Source: Clavelina lepadiformis (taxonomy: Eukaryota; Chordata; Ascidiacea; Aplousobranchia; Clavelinidae). Taken from it: a stretch of DNA of 64,000 bases. A program made the translations under genes and the position numbers. The notes beneath the pieces are model-generated. The model made no database searches. It saw only the letters and a list, made by a program, of their open reading frames with translations, and was not told the origin of the DNA. Positions 34,846 through 43,832 of the stretch are shown in pieces. The number at the start of each line of letters is the position of its first letter. Within the stretch, counting starts at the first letter, position 1. Location: NCBI RefSeq assembly GCF_947623445.1, contig NC_135240.1:24986001-25050000 (forward strand), in the 5' to 3' direction.

Positions 34846-35034
34846 GTAGCTTTGGAAAGTTTTACTTCACATATATGCTAACTTTGTGTCGGATTGCATT
34901 GAAGCGGATAGTAAAATCGAACATTGAGAAACTTATGTCTTAGTTCAAAAACGGTTCGATCAAGTAACTTTTTCCGACTTTCTAGGCTGGATTGTTTTTT
35001 AAAGCGTGAAAATGTTAAAGGTTGGTATGAGTTT

Positions 35035-35108
35035 GTCTCTGTGGCGCAATGGATTAGCGCACTGGACTTCTAATCCAGAGGTTCCGGGTTCGAGTCTCGG
35101 CAGGGATG
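35035..35108 (+). tRNA. tRNA-Arg(TCT), unit 53, A26/T62 form
   Basis: A26 with the T-stem G-U pair. Last copy with T62. Confidence 0.93.
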
Positions 35109-35390
35109 ATTGGCTTAATATTTTTAAAATCTTATCACTTAACTGTACATAGTTTCATCCTAAAATGAGCATACCGTTAACATCATCGTCTACGTCTTCC
35201 ACAAAGTAATTCTAGAATGAAACAACTTGGCCTGCTTCGCTGTATTTATCCTCGATTAAACATCGTTGCATGCATCTGTGAATTTTATACAGCCACGAGG
35301 AAAAACAACCGTGATATTAGTGCTAAATTAAGCCTTTTCCTGGTTTTGTGGTAAGTATTATAAGAACGGAGATGCATACAAATCAACGAG

Positions 35391-35508
35391 GTCAGGATGG
35401 CCGAGTGGTCTAAGGCGCCAGACTCAAGCAGAAGCTTAGTCGCTTTGTGCGGCTCTAGGGTGTTCTGGTCTCCGAATGGAGGAGTGGGTTCGAATCCTAC
35501 TTCTGACA
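35391..35508 (+). tRNA. tRNA-Leu(CAA), unit 54, class D
   Basis: Intron 35429-35462; A48, A73. Confidence 0.9.
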
Positions 35509-35696
35509 GTAGCTTTGGAAAGTTTTACTTCACATATATGCTAACTTTGTGTCGGATTGCATTGAAGCGGATAGTAAAATCGAACATTGAGAAACTTATG
35601 TCTTAGTTCAAAACGGTTCGATCAAGTAACTTTTTCCGACTTTCTAGGCTGGATTGTTTTTTAAAGCGTGAAAATGTTAAAGGTTGGTATGAGTTT

Positions 35697-35770
35697 GTCT
35701 CTGTGGCGCAATGGATTAGCGCGCTGGACTTCTAATCCAGAGGTTCCGGGTTCGAGTCCCGGCAGGGATG
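35697..35770 (+). tRNA. tRNA-Arg(TCT), unit 54
   Basis: G26 form; short spacer. Confidence 0.95.
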
Positions 35771-36052
35771 ATTGGCTTAATATTTTTTAAATCTTATCAC
35801 TTAACTGTACATAGTTTCATCCTAAAATGAGCATACCGTTAACATCATCGTCTACGTCTTCCACAAAGTAATTCTAGAATGAAACAACTTGGCCTGCTTC
35901 GTTGTATTTATCCTCGATTAAACATCGTTGCATGCATCTGTGAATTTTATACAGCCACGAGGAAAAACAACCGTGATATTAGTGCTAAATTAAGCCTTTT
36001 CCTGGTTTTGTGGTAAGTATAATAAGAACGGAGATGCATACAAAACAACGAG

Positions 36053-36170
36053 GTCAGGATGGCCGAGTGGTCTAAGGCGCCAGACTCAAGCAAAAGCTTA
36101 GTCGCTTTGTGCGGCTTTAGGGTGTTCTGGTCTCCGAATGGAGGCGTGGGTTCAAATCCCACTTCTGACA
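36053..36170 (+). tRNA. tRNA-Leu(CAA), unit 55, class A2
   Basis: Intron 36091-36124; A73. Confidence 0.95.
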
Positions 36171-36359
36171 GTAGCTTTGGAAAGTTTTACTTCACATATA
36201 TGCTAACTTTGTGTCGGATTGCATTGAAGCGGATAGTAAAATCGAACATTGAGAAACTTATGTCTTAGTTCAAAAACGGTTCGATCAAGTAACTTTTTTC
36301 GACTTTCTAGGCTGGATTGTTTTTTAAAGCGTGAAAATGTTAAAGGTTGGTATGAGTTT

Positions 36360-36433
36360 GTCTCTGTGGCGCAATGGATTAGCGCGCTGGACTTCTAATC
36401 CAGAGGTTCCGGGTTCGAGTCCCGGCAGGGATG
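36360..36433 (+). tRNA. tRNA-Arg(TCT), unit 55
   Basis: G26 form. Confidence 0.95.
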
Positions 36434-36715
36434 ATTGGCTTAATATTTTTTAAATCTTATCACTTAACTGTACATAGTTTCATCCTAAAATGAGCATACC
36501 GTTAACATCATCGTCTACGTCTTCCATAAAGTAAAACTAGAATGAAACAACTTGGCCTGCTTCGTTGTATTTATCCTCGATTAAACATCGTTGCATGCAT
36601 CTGTGAATTTTATACAGCCACGAGGAAAAACAACCGTGATATTAGTGCTAAATTAAGCCTTTTCCTGGTTTTGTGGTAAGTATTATAAGAACGGAGATGC
36701 ATACAAAACAACGAG

Positions 36716-36833
36716 GTCAGGATGGCCGAGTGGTGTAAGGCGCCAGACTCAAGCAGAAGCTTAGTCGCTTTGTGCTGCTCTAGGGTGTTCTGGTCTCCGA
36801 ATGGAGGCGTGGGTTCGAATCCCACTTCTGACT
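36716..36833 (+). tRNA. tRNA-Leu(CAA), unit 56, class E (T73)
   Basis: Intron 36754-36787; T73. Confidence 0.85.
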
Positions 36834-37022
36834 GTAGCTTTGGAAAGTTTTACTTCACATATATGCTAACTTTGTGTCGGATTGCATTGAAGCGGATAGT
36901 AAAATCGAACATTGAGAAACTTATGTCTTAGTTCAAAAACGGTTCGATCAAGTAACTTTTTCCGACTTTCTAGGCTGGATTGTTTTTTAAAGCGTGAAAA
37001 TGTTAAAGGTTGGTATGAGTTT

Positions 37023-37096
37023 GTCTCTGTGGCGCAATGGATTAGCGCACTGGACTTCTAATCCAGAGGTTCCGGGTTCGAGTCCCGGCAGGGATG
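37023..37096 (+). tRNA. tRNA-Arg(TCT), unit 56, A26 form
   Basis: A26; normal T stem. Confidence 0.95.
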
Positions 37097-37378
37097 ATTG
37101 GCTTAATATTTTAAAAATCTTATCACTTAACTGTACATAGTTTCATCCTAAAATGAGCATACCGTTAACATCATCGTCTACGTCTTCCACAAAGTAATTC
37201 TAGAATGAAACAACTTGGCCTGCTTCGCTGTATTTATCCTCGATTAAACATCGTTGCATGCATCTGTGAATTTTATACAGCCACGAGGAAAAACAACCGT
37301 GATATTAGTCCTAAATTAAGCCTTTTCCTGGTTTTGTGGTAAGTATTATAAGAACGGAGATGCATACAAATCAACGAG

Positions 37379-37496
37379 GTCAGGATGGCCGAGTGGTCTA
37401 AGGCGCCAGACTCAAGCAGAAGCTTAGTCGCTTTGTGCGGCTCTAGGGTGTTCTGGTCTCCGAATGGAGGAGTGGGTTCGAATCCTACTTCTGACA
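37379..37496 (+). tRNA. tRNA-Leu(CAA), unit 57, class D
   Basis: Intron 37417-37450; A48, A73. A private G to C (TATTAGTCC) lies in the upstream spacer. Confidence 0.9.
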
Positions 37497-37684
37497 GTAG
37501 CTTTGGAAAGTTTTACTTCACATATATGCTAACTTTGTGTCGGATTGCATTGAAGCGGATAGTAAAATCGAACATTGAGAAACTTATGTCTTAGTTCAAA
37601 ACGGTTCGATCAAGTAACTTTTTCCGACTTTCTAGGCTGGATTGTTTTTTAAAGCGTGAAAATGTTAAAGGTTGGTATGAGTTT

Positions 37685-37758
37685 GTCTCTGTGGCGCAAT
37701 GGATTAGCGCGCTGGACTTCTAATCCAGAGGTTCCGGGTTCGAGTCCCGGCAGGGATG
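37685..37758 (+). tRNA. tRNA-Arg(TCT), unit 57
   Basis: G26 form; short spacer. Confidence 0.95.
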
Positions 37759-38040
37759 ATTGGCTTAATATTTTTAAAATCTTATCACTTAACTGTACAT
37801 AGTTTCATCCTAAAATGAGCATACCGTTAACATCATCGTCTACGTCTTCCACAAAGTAATTCTAGATTGAAACAACTTGGCCTGCTTCGTTGTATTTATC
37901 CTCGATTAAACATCGTTGCATGCATCTGTGAATTTTATACAGCCACGAGGAAAAACAACCGTGATATTAGTGCTAAATTAAGCCTTTTCCTGGTTTTGTG
38001 GTAAGTATAATAAGAACGGAGATGCATACAAAACAACGAG

Positions 38041-38158
38041 GTCAGGATGGCCGAGTGGTCTAAGGCGCCAGACTCAAGCAAAAGCTTAGTCGCTTTGTGC
38101 GGCTTTAGGGTGTTCTGGTCTCCGAATGGAGGCGTGGGTTCAAATCCCACTTCTGACA
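38041..38158 (+). tRNA. tRNA-Leu(CAA), unit 58, class A2
   Basis: Intron 38079-38112; A73. The tRNA itself is intact although its unit carries several private changes. Confidence 0.94.
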
Positions 38159-38347
38159 GTAGCTTTGGAAAGTTTTACTTCACATATATGCTAACTTTGT
38201 GTCGGATTGCATTGAAGCGGATAGTAAAATCGAACATTGAGAAACTTATGTCTTAGTTCAAAAACGGTTCGTTCAAGTAACTTTTTTCGACTTTCTAGGC
38301 TGGATTGTTTTTTAAAGCGTGAAAATGTTAAAGGTTGGTATGAGTTT

Positions 38348-38421
38348 GTCTCTGTGGCGCAATTGATTAGCGCGCTGGACTTCTAATCCAGAGGTTCCGG
38401 GTTCGAGTCCCAGAAGGGATG
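38348..38421 (+). pseudogene. decayed tRNA-Arg(TCT), unit 58
   Basis: Aligns base for base with the other Arg copies but has three private changes at structural sites. One of the D-loop GG pair that docks on the T loop is T (CAATTGATT). The T-stem 3' side is CCCAG, which breaks one pair. The acceptor 3' strand is AAGGGAT, which breaks the pair at position 7. The anticodon arm is unchanged. Probably not made into a stable tRNA. Confidence 0.75.
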
Positions 38422-38703
38422 ATTGGCTTAATATTTTTTAAATCTTATCACTTAACTGTACATAGTTTCATCCTAAAATGAGCATACCGTTAACATCATC
38501 GTCTACGTCTTCCATAAAGTAAAACTAGAATGAAACAACTTGGCCTGCTTCGTTGTATTTATCCTCGATTAAACATCGTTGCATGCATCTGTGAATTTTA
38601 TACAGCCACGAGGAAAAACAACCGTGATATTAGTGCTAAATTAAGCCTTTTCCTGGTTTTGTGGTAAGTATTATAAGAACGGAGATGCATACAAAACAAC
38701 GAG

Positions 38704-38821
38704 GTCAGGATGGCCGAGTGGTGTAAGGCGCCAGACTCAAGCAGAAGCTTAGTCGCTTTGTGCTGCTCTAGGGTGTTCTGGTCTCCGAATGGAGGCGTGG
38801 GTTCGAATCCCACTTCTGACT
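38704..38821 (+). tRNA. tRNA-Leu(CAA), unit 59, class E (T73)
   Basis: Intron 38742-38775; T73. Confidence 0.85.
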
Positions 38822-39010
38822 GTAGCTTTGGAAAGTTTTACTTCACATATATGCTAACTTTGTGTCGGATTGCATTGAAGCGGATAGTAAAATCGAACAT
38901 TGAGAAACTTATGTCTTAGTTCAAAAACGGTTCGATCAAGTAACTTTTTCCGACTTTCTAGGCTGGATTGTTTTTTAAAGCGTGAAAATGTTAAAGGTTG
39001 GTATGAGTTT

Positions 39011-39084
39011 GTCTCTGTGGCGCAATGGATTAGCGCCCTGGACTTCTAATCCAGAGGTTCCGGGTTCGAGTCCCGGCAGAGATG
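39011..39084 (+). tRNA. tRNA-Arg(TCT), unit 59, C26/A69 form
   Basis: Position 26 is C. The acceptor 3' strand is CAGAGAT, so position 4 makes a T-A pair in place of the T-G wobble found in the other copies. Confidence 0.93.
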
Positions 39085-39368
39085 ATTGGCTTAATATTTT
39101 AAAAATCTTATCACTTAACTGTACATAGTTTCATCCTAAAATGAGCATACCGTTAACATCATCGTTTATACGTCTTCCACAAAGTAATTCTAGAATGAAA
39201 CAACTTGGCCTGCTTCGCTGTATTTATCCTCGATTAAACATCGTTGCATGCATCTGTGAATTTTATACAGCCACGAGGAAAAACAACCGTGATATTAGTG
39301 CTAAATTAAGCCTTTTCCTGGTTTTGTGGTAAGTATTATAAGAACGGAGATGCATACAAATCAACGAG

Positions 39369-39486
39369 GTCAGGATGGCCGAGTGGTCTAAGGCGCCAGA
39401 CTCAAGCAGAAGCTTAGTCGCTTTGTGCGGCTCTAGGGTGTTCTGGTCTCCGAATGGAGGAGTGGGTTCGAATCCTACTTCTGACA
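39369..39486 (+). tRNA. tRNA-Leu(CAA), unit 60, class D
   Basis: Intron 39407-39440; A48, A73. Confidence 0.9.
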
Positions 39487-39674
39487 GTAGCTTTGGAAAG
39501 TTTTACTTCACATATATGCTAACTTTGTGTCGGATTGCATTGAAGCGGATAGTAAAATCGAACATTGAGAAACTTATGTCTTAGTTCAAAACGGTTCGAT
39601 CAAGTAACTTTTTCCGACTTTCTAGGCTGGATTGTTTTTTAAAGCGTGAAAATGTTAAAGGTTGGTATGAGTTT

Positions 39675-39748
39675 GTCTCTGTGGCGCAATGGATTAGCGC
39701 GCTGGACTTCTAATCCAGAGGTTCCGGGTTCGAGTCCCGGCAGGGATG
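39675..39748 (+). tRNA. tRNA-Arg(TCT), unit 60
   Basis: G26 form; short spacer. Confidence 0.95.
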
Positions 39749-40030
39749 ATTGGCTTAATATTTTTTAAATCTTATCACTTAACTGTACATAGTTTCATCC
39801 TAAAATGAGCATACCGTTAACATCATCGTCTACGTCTTCCACAAAGTAATTCTAGAATGAAACAACTTGGCCTGCTTCGCTGTATTTATCCTCGATTAAA
39901 CATCGTTGCATGCATCTGTGAATTTTATACAGCCACGAGGAAAAACAACCGTGATATTAGTGCTAAATTAAGCCTTTTCCTGGTTTTGTGGTAAGTATTA
40001 TAAGAACGGAGATGCATACAAATCAACGAG

Positions 40031-40148
40031 GTCAGGATGGCCGAGTGGTCTAAGGCGCCAGACTCAAGCAGAAGCTTAGTCGCTTTGTGCGGCTCTAGGG
40101 TGTTCTGGTCTCCAAATGGAGGAGTGGGTTCGAATCCTACTTCTGACA
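40031..40148 (+). tRNA. tRNA-Leu(CAA), unit 61, class D
   Basis: Intron 40069-40102; A48, A73. The variable-arm loop has G to A, the same change as in unit 16. Confidence 0.9.
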
Positions 40149-40337
40149 GTAGCTTTGGAAAGTTTTACTTCACATATATGCTAACTTTGTGTCGGATTGC
40201 ATTGAAGCGGATAGTAAAATCGAACATTGAGAAACTTATGTCTTAGTTCAAAAACGGTTCGATCAAGTAACTTTTTCCGACTTTCTAGGCTGGATTGTTT
40301 TTTAAAGCGTGAAAATGTTAAAGGTTGGTATGAGTTT

Positions 40338-40411
40338 GTCTCTGTGGCGCAATGGATTAGCGCACTGGACTTCTAATCCAGAGGTTCCGGGTTCGAGTCC
40401 CGGCAGGGATG
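40338..40411 (+). tRNA. tRNA-Arg(TCT), unit 61, A26 form
   Basis: A26. Last tRNA of the array; the unit that follows is cut off at 40559, ahead of its Leu gene. Confidence 0.95.
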
Positions 40412-40647
40412 ATTGGCTTAATATTTTTAAAATCTTATCACTTAACTGTACATAGTTTCATCCTAAAATGAGCATACCGTTAACATCATCGTCTACGTCT
40501 TCCACAAAGTAATTCTAGAATGAAACAACTTGGCCTGCTTCGCTGTATTTATCCTCGATTCGCTCATGTTAACCGCCACAAAAGCTTGTGACGTGCAAAC
40601 GGTTCAATTCACCGTGGAGACGTAGGCGTAGCTAGGTCACGAAATCG

Positions 40648-40715
40648 GCTTGATTTTCATCTAGACTACGCTGGCTTGATTTTCATCTAGACTACGCTAG
40701 CTTGATTTTCATCTT
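40648..40715 (+). repeat. 26-bp minisatellite, 2.6 copies
   Basis: GCTTGATTTTCATCTAGACT followed by ACGCT(G/A) occurs at 40648-40673 and 40674-40699, with a partial third copy to 40715. It lies between the array end and the tRNA-Ser group. Confidence 0.9.
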
Positions 40716-40825
40716 GTCAGATTTGAAAGTCAGGAGAAGATTCCGGAAACACCGACATGGTGGAATCTATCTAGTGATTCGAGAAAAAGTGGGATTTTAT
40801 CTATTTGCATTGCACATTAAGCACA

Positions 40826-40907
40826 GTTGTCGTGGCCGAGTGGTTAAGGCGACAGACTTGAAATGTGTTGGGCTCTGCCCGCGTAGGTTCGAATCCTGTC
40901 GACAACG
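40826..40907 (+). tRNA. tRNA-Ser(TGA), one stem mismatch
   Basis: Class II tRNA of 82 nt without CCA and without an intron. The acceptor stem is GTTGTCG/CGACAAC with G73, the serine-type discriminator, and a long variable arm is present. The anticodon loop is C-T-TGA-A-A, which reads UCA. The anticodon stem ACAGA/TGTGT has a G-G mismatch at 30-40; its neighbour has a clean ACAGA/TCTGT stem. A T4 run lies 14 nt downstream. The upstream 50 bases resemble those of the next tRNA-Ser, so the two arose by tandem duplication with a period of 158 bp. The mismatch makes this copy slightly doubtful. Confidence 0.8.
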
Positions 40908-40983
40908 CGGAATTGAAATTATGTTTTCATAAGAGATTCGAGAAAAGTGCGATCTTATTTATTTGCATTGAACATTAGGCACA

Positions 40984-41065
40984 GTTGTCGTGGCCGAGTG
41001 GTTAAGGCGACAGACTAGAAATCTGTTGGGCTCTGCCCTCGTAGGTTCGAATCCTGCCGACAACG
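40984..41065 (+). tRNA. tRNA-Ser(AGA)
   Basis: All stems pair: GTTGTCG/CGACAAC acceptor, ACAGA/TCTGT anticodon stem around C-T-AGA-A-A, and a T arm with GGTTCGAATCC as B box. G73 and the long variable arm fit serine. AGA becomes IGA and reads UCU/UCC/UCA. No intron. TTTT about 10 nt downstream is the likely terminator. Confidence 0.95.
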
Positions 41066-41149
41066 GCGATATTAATTTTGCAAATTCACAAGTATACTGA
41101 GAAAAGTGCCACTTTAATGATTTCCTTTATACATAGATCATTAAGCATA

Positions 41150-41209
41150 GTTTTCTTGGCCTAGCCGCCCTAGCGGTTATGGCGACAGACTCGAAATCTG
41201 TTGGGTAAT
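41150..41209 (+). pseudogene. broken tRNA-Ser(CGA) copy
   Basis: The third member of the serine tandem group. It has a related upstream stretch (GAAAAGTGCCAC, ATTAAGCATAG) and an intact anticodon arm ACAGA/TCTGT with CGA in the loop. The 5' acceptor strand is altered (GTTTTCT), extra bases lie in the D arm (CTAGCCGCCCTAGCGG), and the match ends in the variable arm, so the T arm and the 3' acceptor strand are missing. Not a working tRNA. Confidence 0.8.
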
Positions 41210-41307
41210 GTTAATGGTACTGGAGTACTAGATGCATTGTGCGACACGGTCACAATCACTGTGTTGCCGGCTCAAAATTGTCGTTTTATTGGGAAGTGAC
41301 CCCTTAA

Positions 41308-41861
41308 CCCTATCCTAACCAGGCTCGCGAGTTTACTAAAAAACTAGGTGTGGCCGACCCCGCACACACATTTTCAATCGTTAATTACTAGAAAACTATA
41401 CGTCGTAAACTTATCGGATTTTTACAGGTTAGTAGAAAAATCATCTGGCTTCCTGTATACATCATAATTGTAAAACTAAAGAAAGTGAATTTAGTGTAAA
41501 TTAAGTATTTCTAAAAGTGACACATTTCTAGAAATTCTTCTTGTTACGCCGCGTCCCCGCTGTGCGGAAAACCAGCTGACCGCGAGAAGAGAACGAAAGA
41601 GAATAGTTAGTCGAGTTATTGGTGCGTAAATGAGTAATACGCTTCAATGCGGAGAGCAGAGCAAAGCAGAGGAAAATTATGAAAATATCGCAATATCTTA
41701 AAAATTACAAAATCCAACTTTATCAAACAAACATGGACAGATAGCTGAACATTTTTTAGGAAAAGTCACCAAATTTCAAGTTTCTACAGCAAACAATGCA
41801 ACTGTACGCCACGTTTTGCTATGACAGTGTGCGGGAGAAGCCAAGCCTAGTTAGAATAGGA
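41308..41861. mobile_element. piggyBac-like MITE (non-autonomous), 554 bp
   Basis: Flanked by TTAA on both sides (41304-41307 and 41862-41865), the target duplication of piggyBac elements. The ends are imperfect inverted repeats: CCCTATCCTAACCAGGCT on the left against the reverse complement of the right end agrees at 15 of 18 positions. A further inner pair (CCCCGCACACA on the left, TGTGCGGGAG on the right) extends the inverted repeat to about 65 bp. There is no transposase-like open frame. The divergence between the ends suggests an older insertion. Confidence 0.7.
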
Positions 41862-42348
41862 TTAAAGGTATGGCTTATATTAAAATCATTCTTGAAATTC
41901 AGGCTAGGTCTTATTTTTAGGGAAGGTCTTGTTTTCGTAAAAACACGGTATCATTTCTTTTTCGCAAAACGTTAGCGCATTCTACTAACAACTAGCAACC
42001 TATTGATTTTTCTTCTGCACGCCGCCACTGACGAAAAATAATATGATTTATTGATGGTTCACACGATTGTGGTCGATTTATTGTAATTATGGTTGTAAAG
42101 GTTAACATAAAACAGACAACACACACAAACCTTAAAATAGTTACACGTGCTCTCATTTAAACAACATTATGTAATACTGGTATGATGCAATACAATGGGA
42201 AGAAAAACAGAGCCAATTAATAAATATATAGTCAAAACGCGTAAACTACTTTGAAACGACGTCCAACTGAGCACTTCATTTTTTGATGTAGCCTAATCAC
42301 TAAAAATCGCTAGTTTACAATAGCAAGATAGTAGGTATCCCCTATAGT

Positions 42349-42703
42349 CAGGGTTGCCATACCGTCCTTATTTATAAGATTTGTCCTTATTTTAAAGGTC
42401 CGTGTCTTAGAAAATATGTTTGTCCTTATTTCTAAGAAATGTCCTTATTTTCACTTTCGTCCTTATTTTTAGGGCGGATGTGGGCACTTTTGTCCTTATT
42501 TTGGGCATTTTGTCACCTTACGATACCATTTTGTACCAAAGAGATACCAAAATTATGAACATGCAGATAGTGTCTTGTTTTTTTTTTTTTTTTTTTTTTT
42601 AGGAACATTGGTTGCTTTCTCTTGTTGTACACTGTTTAAGGTGGTATTCCTCGTTCACTTTCTAGTCGTCCTTATTTTTGAGTTGAGACTGATGGCAACC
42701 CTG
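42349..42703. mobile_element. hAT-type MITE, copy 1
   Basis: The ends are a perfect 12-bp inverted repeat, CAGGGTTGCCAT. The flanks carry an exact 8-bp target duplication CCTATAGT (42341-42348 and 42704-42711), the duplication length of hAT transposons. Inside are seven direct copies of GTCCTTATTT and a long T tract near 42575-42600. No transposase is coded. Closely similar to the copy at 54890-55236. Confidence 0.88.
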
Positions 42704-42887
42704 CCTATAGTGGTCTCTCAGTATTCCATTACAGTTTGAAATTACAATATCCATTGATAATCCTGGCTAATTAACATATTTTTGAAAGAAACCGGTTTTA
42801 CAAGCGGCTCGCTAAACAGACAGGTGCTTCTCAGATCTTCTTGCATGTATTTTAAATAGAGCTCGGTCAATCCTTGGCGCTTACAAT

Positions 42888-43832
42888 CTAAACTCTGGAA
42901 GAATATTCTTCAGTTTGAATTTCTTGTTCTGTTGCTGAGTTAATCGCAGTCGAATCTACTTGTGGTAGACAAGGTAATACCATCTGTTCCCAATTTCGAA
43001 AGCTTACAAGGCAGCAAACTATATTAACAAGAAGATTAAAATCGTACACGAGTTTTGCTGACGGGTGCTGTACGGTCATCGTCACGATAGCGGCAATGAC
43101 ATCTGTAATGACTGATACAATAGCCACGCTTACGCAACGACGCACCAAAATCATGTTTGAGCTGCAGTTTTTGATCGAACTTCGCGTCCTCCTCAAAGTG
43201 GTCTTGCATTGTTTCTTGTGCTTCAACAACGGCGCAATGAACAATAGTAATAGCATGGTCTGTCCGATCACAGTTATTGCTAGCAGTATCCCCGATAATA
43301 TGATCGTATACAGCTTCAGTAGTGCGTTGTCAGTCTGATTTGAACAACTGGAGAAAAAGATTAATCTTGATCCGGCCAAGAAAGCCATGACAATGCCCAG
43401 GATTAATAAGATCAAAACTGTACAACTGGCAACAGACAATCGTTTCTTATGATTGTAAGTAAGGCTTGGACTGTTGTTGATGATGTGTTGTCGCGTCCAA
43501 AGAAATATGTACGTGATGAGTACACCAAAAGTGTATGTCCCGAGCCAAACTAGGCTTAAGGCATAGCAACTGGACGGGGAATTCCCGATGAAATAACTTG
43601 CAAATTCGCCCCAATAATGCACAATGGCAATCAATGAACACACAATGCAGAGTGCGCGGAGAAATCTTGCCCTGGACGAGGTGGTCGTATTTATATCTCT
43701 CACCTCAAAACATACGAGTGAAATAGTGAGGTAGACGGCGAAAACTCCAAACAATCCGTTCAATGAAACACCTATTATGCTTGTTGTAGAAGAAATGGAC
43801 AGATCATTTGTAACATTTGTCTCGTTTGCCAT
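42888..43832 (-). CDS. intronless orphan seven-transmembrane protein
   Basis: One open frame of 314 codons with seven hydrophobic stretches at roughly residues 25-45, 60-82, 90-112, 130-155, 172-205, 230-252 and 262-285. The N terminus carries N-glycosylation sites (NET, NVT), which places it outside as in G-protein-coupled receptors. A Cys just before segment 3 and a Cys in the loop after segment 4 could form the usual receptor disulfide. Charged bases follow segments 3 and 5. It lacks the class A signatures: no DRY after segment 3 (it reads FLWTRQ) and no NPxxY in segment 7. I do not recognise the family. A lineage-specific receptor-like family is my best reading (inference). The ATG at 43832 is the first in the open frame. 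No introns or partner genes nearby. Confidence 0.75.
   Translation of the reverse strand: MANETNVTNDLSISSTTSIIGVSLNGLFGVFAVYLTISLVCFEVRDINTTTSSRARFLRALCIVCSLIAIVHYWGEFASYFIGNSPSSCYALSLVWLGTYTFGVLITYIFLWTRQHIINNSPSLTYNHKKRLSVASCTVLILLILGIVMAFLAGSRLIFFSSCSNQTDNALLKLYTIILSGILLAITVIGQTMLLLLFIAPLLKHKKQCKTTLRRTRSSIKNCSSNMILVRRCVSVAIVSVITDVIAAIVTMTVQHPSAKLVYDFNLLVNIVCCLVSFRNWEQMVLPCLPQVDSTAINSATEQEIQTEEYSSRV

Larger units (their letters stand above)
1..40559 (+). repeat. tandem array of a ~664-bp tRNA-Leu(CAA)/tRNA-Arg(TCT) unit
   Basis: Sixty-one successive tRNA-Leu genes start 662, 663 or 665 bp apart, each followed by a tRNA-Arg gene at +307 (306 in six class D units). The units are nearly identical. 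In unit 1 the Leu gene has an A box at 228-238, a B box at 317-327 and a T4 stop signal at 353-356; the Arg gene is followed by T6 at 614-619, so both have what RNA polymerase III needs. The 189-nt Leu-Arg spacer and the 282-286-nt Arg-Leu spacer are conserved along the array and hold no open gene. I name classes from diagnostic bases. A: reference. A1: T32 and altered intron. A2: altered intron only. B: D-loop C to G and T73. C: T32, altered intron and changed 5' flank. D: A48 and a G-U pair in the T stem. E: B with a changed intron. F: altered intron with CTATAGGG. The array continues past the left edge and breaks off inside a unit at 40559. Confidence 0.98.
26775..40559 (+). repeat. right array domain, units 41-61, different class mix
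   Basis: From unit 41 on, classes D, E, F and A2 replace A and C. The order is E D A2 B D D A2 B D F E F E D A2 E D A2 E D D. A three-unit block starting with D has a period of 1,988 bp (27438 to 29426, 30089 to 32077, 35391 to 37379). Six class D units have one A fewer in the Leu-Arg spacer, giving a 662-bp step. Confidence 0.88.

Noticed and set aside
115-40246. Hundreds of repeated 63-76-codon open frames over the array (starting MAEW, MGFEPTPP, MQNNEVR or MSIPLT)
   Set aside because: They are translations of the tRNA-Leu gene and its flanks on either strand. They start inside the tRNA acceptor stem, have no independent conservation and occur because the tRNA sequence happens to be open.
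1-40559. CRISPR array or satellite DNA
   Set aside because: The repeat is 662-665 bp with two functional-looking tRNAs per unit and no spacers; the host is eukaryotic.
40702-40932. 76-codon open frame covering the first tRNA-Ser
   Set aside because: It runs through the minisatellite and the tRNA; no protein-like features.
42420-42602. Open frames in the two MITEs (also 54961-55266)
   Set aside because: They consist of the internal GTCCTTATTT repeats and the T tract; non-autonomous elements without a gene.
43096-43338. Plus-strand open frame of 80 codons
   Set aside because: Lies wholly inside the minus-strand 7TM gene; a shadow.
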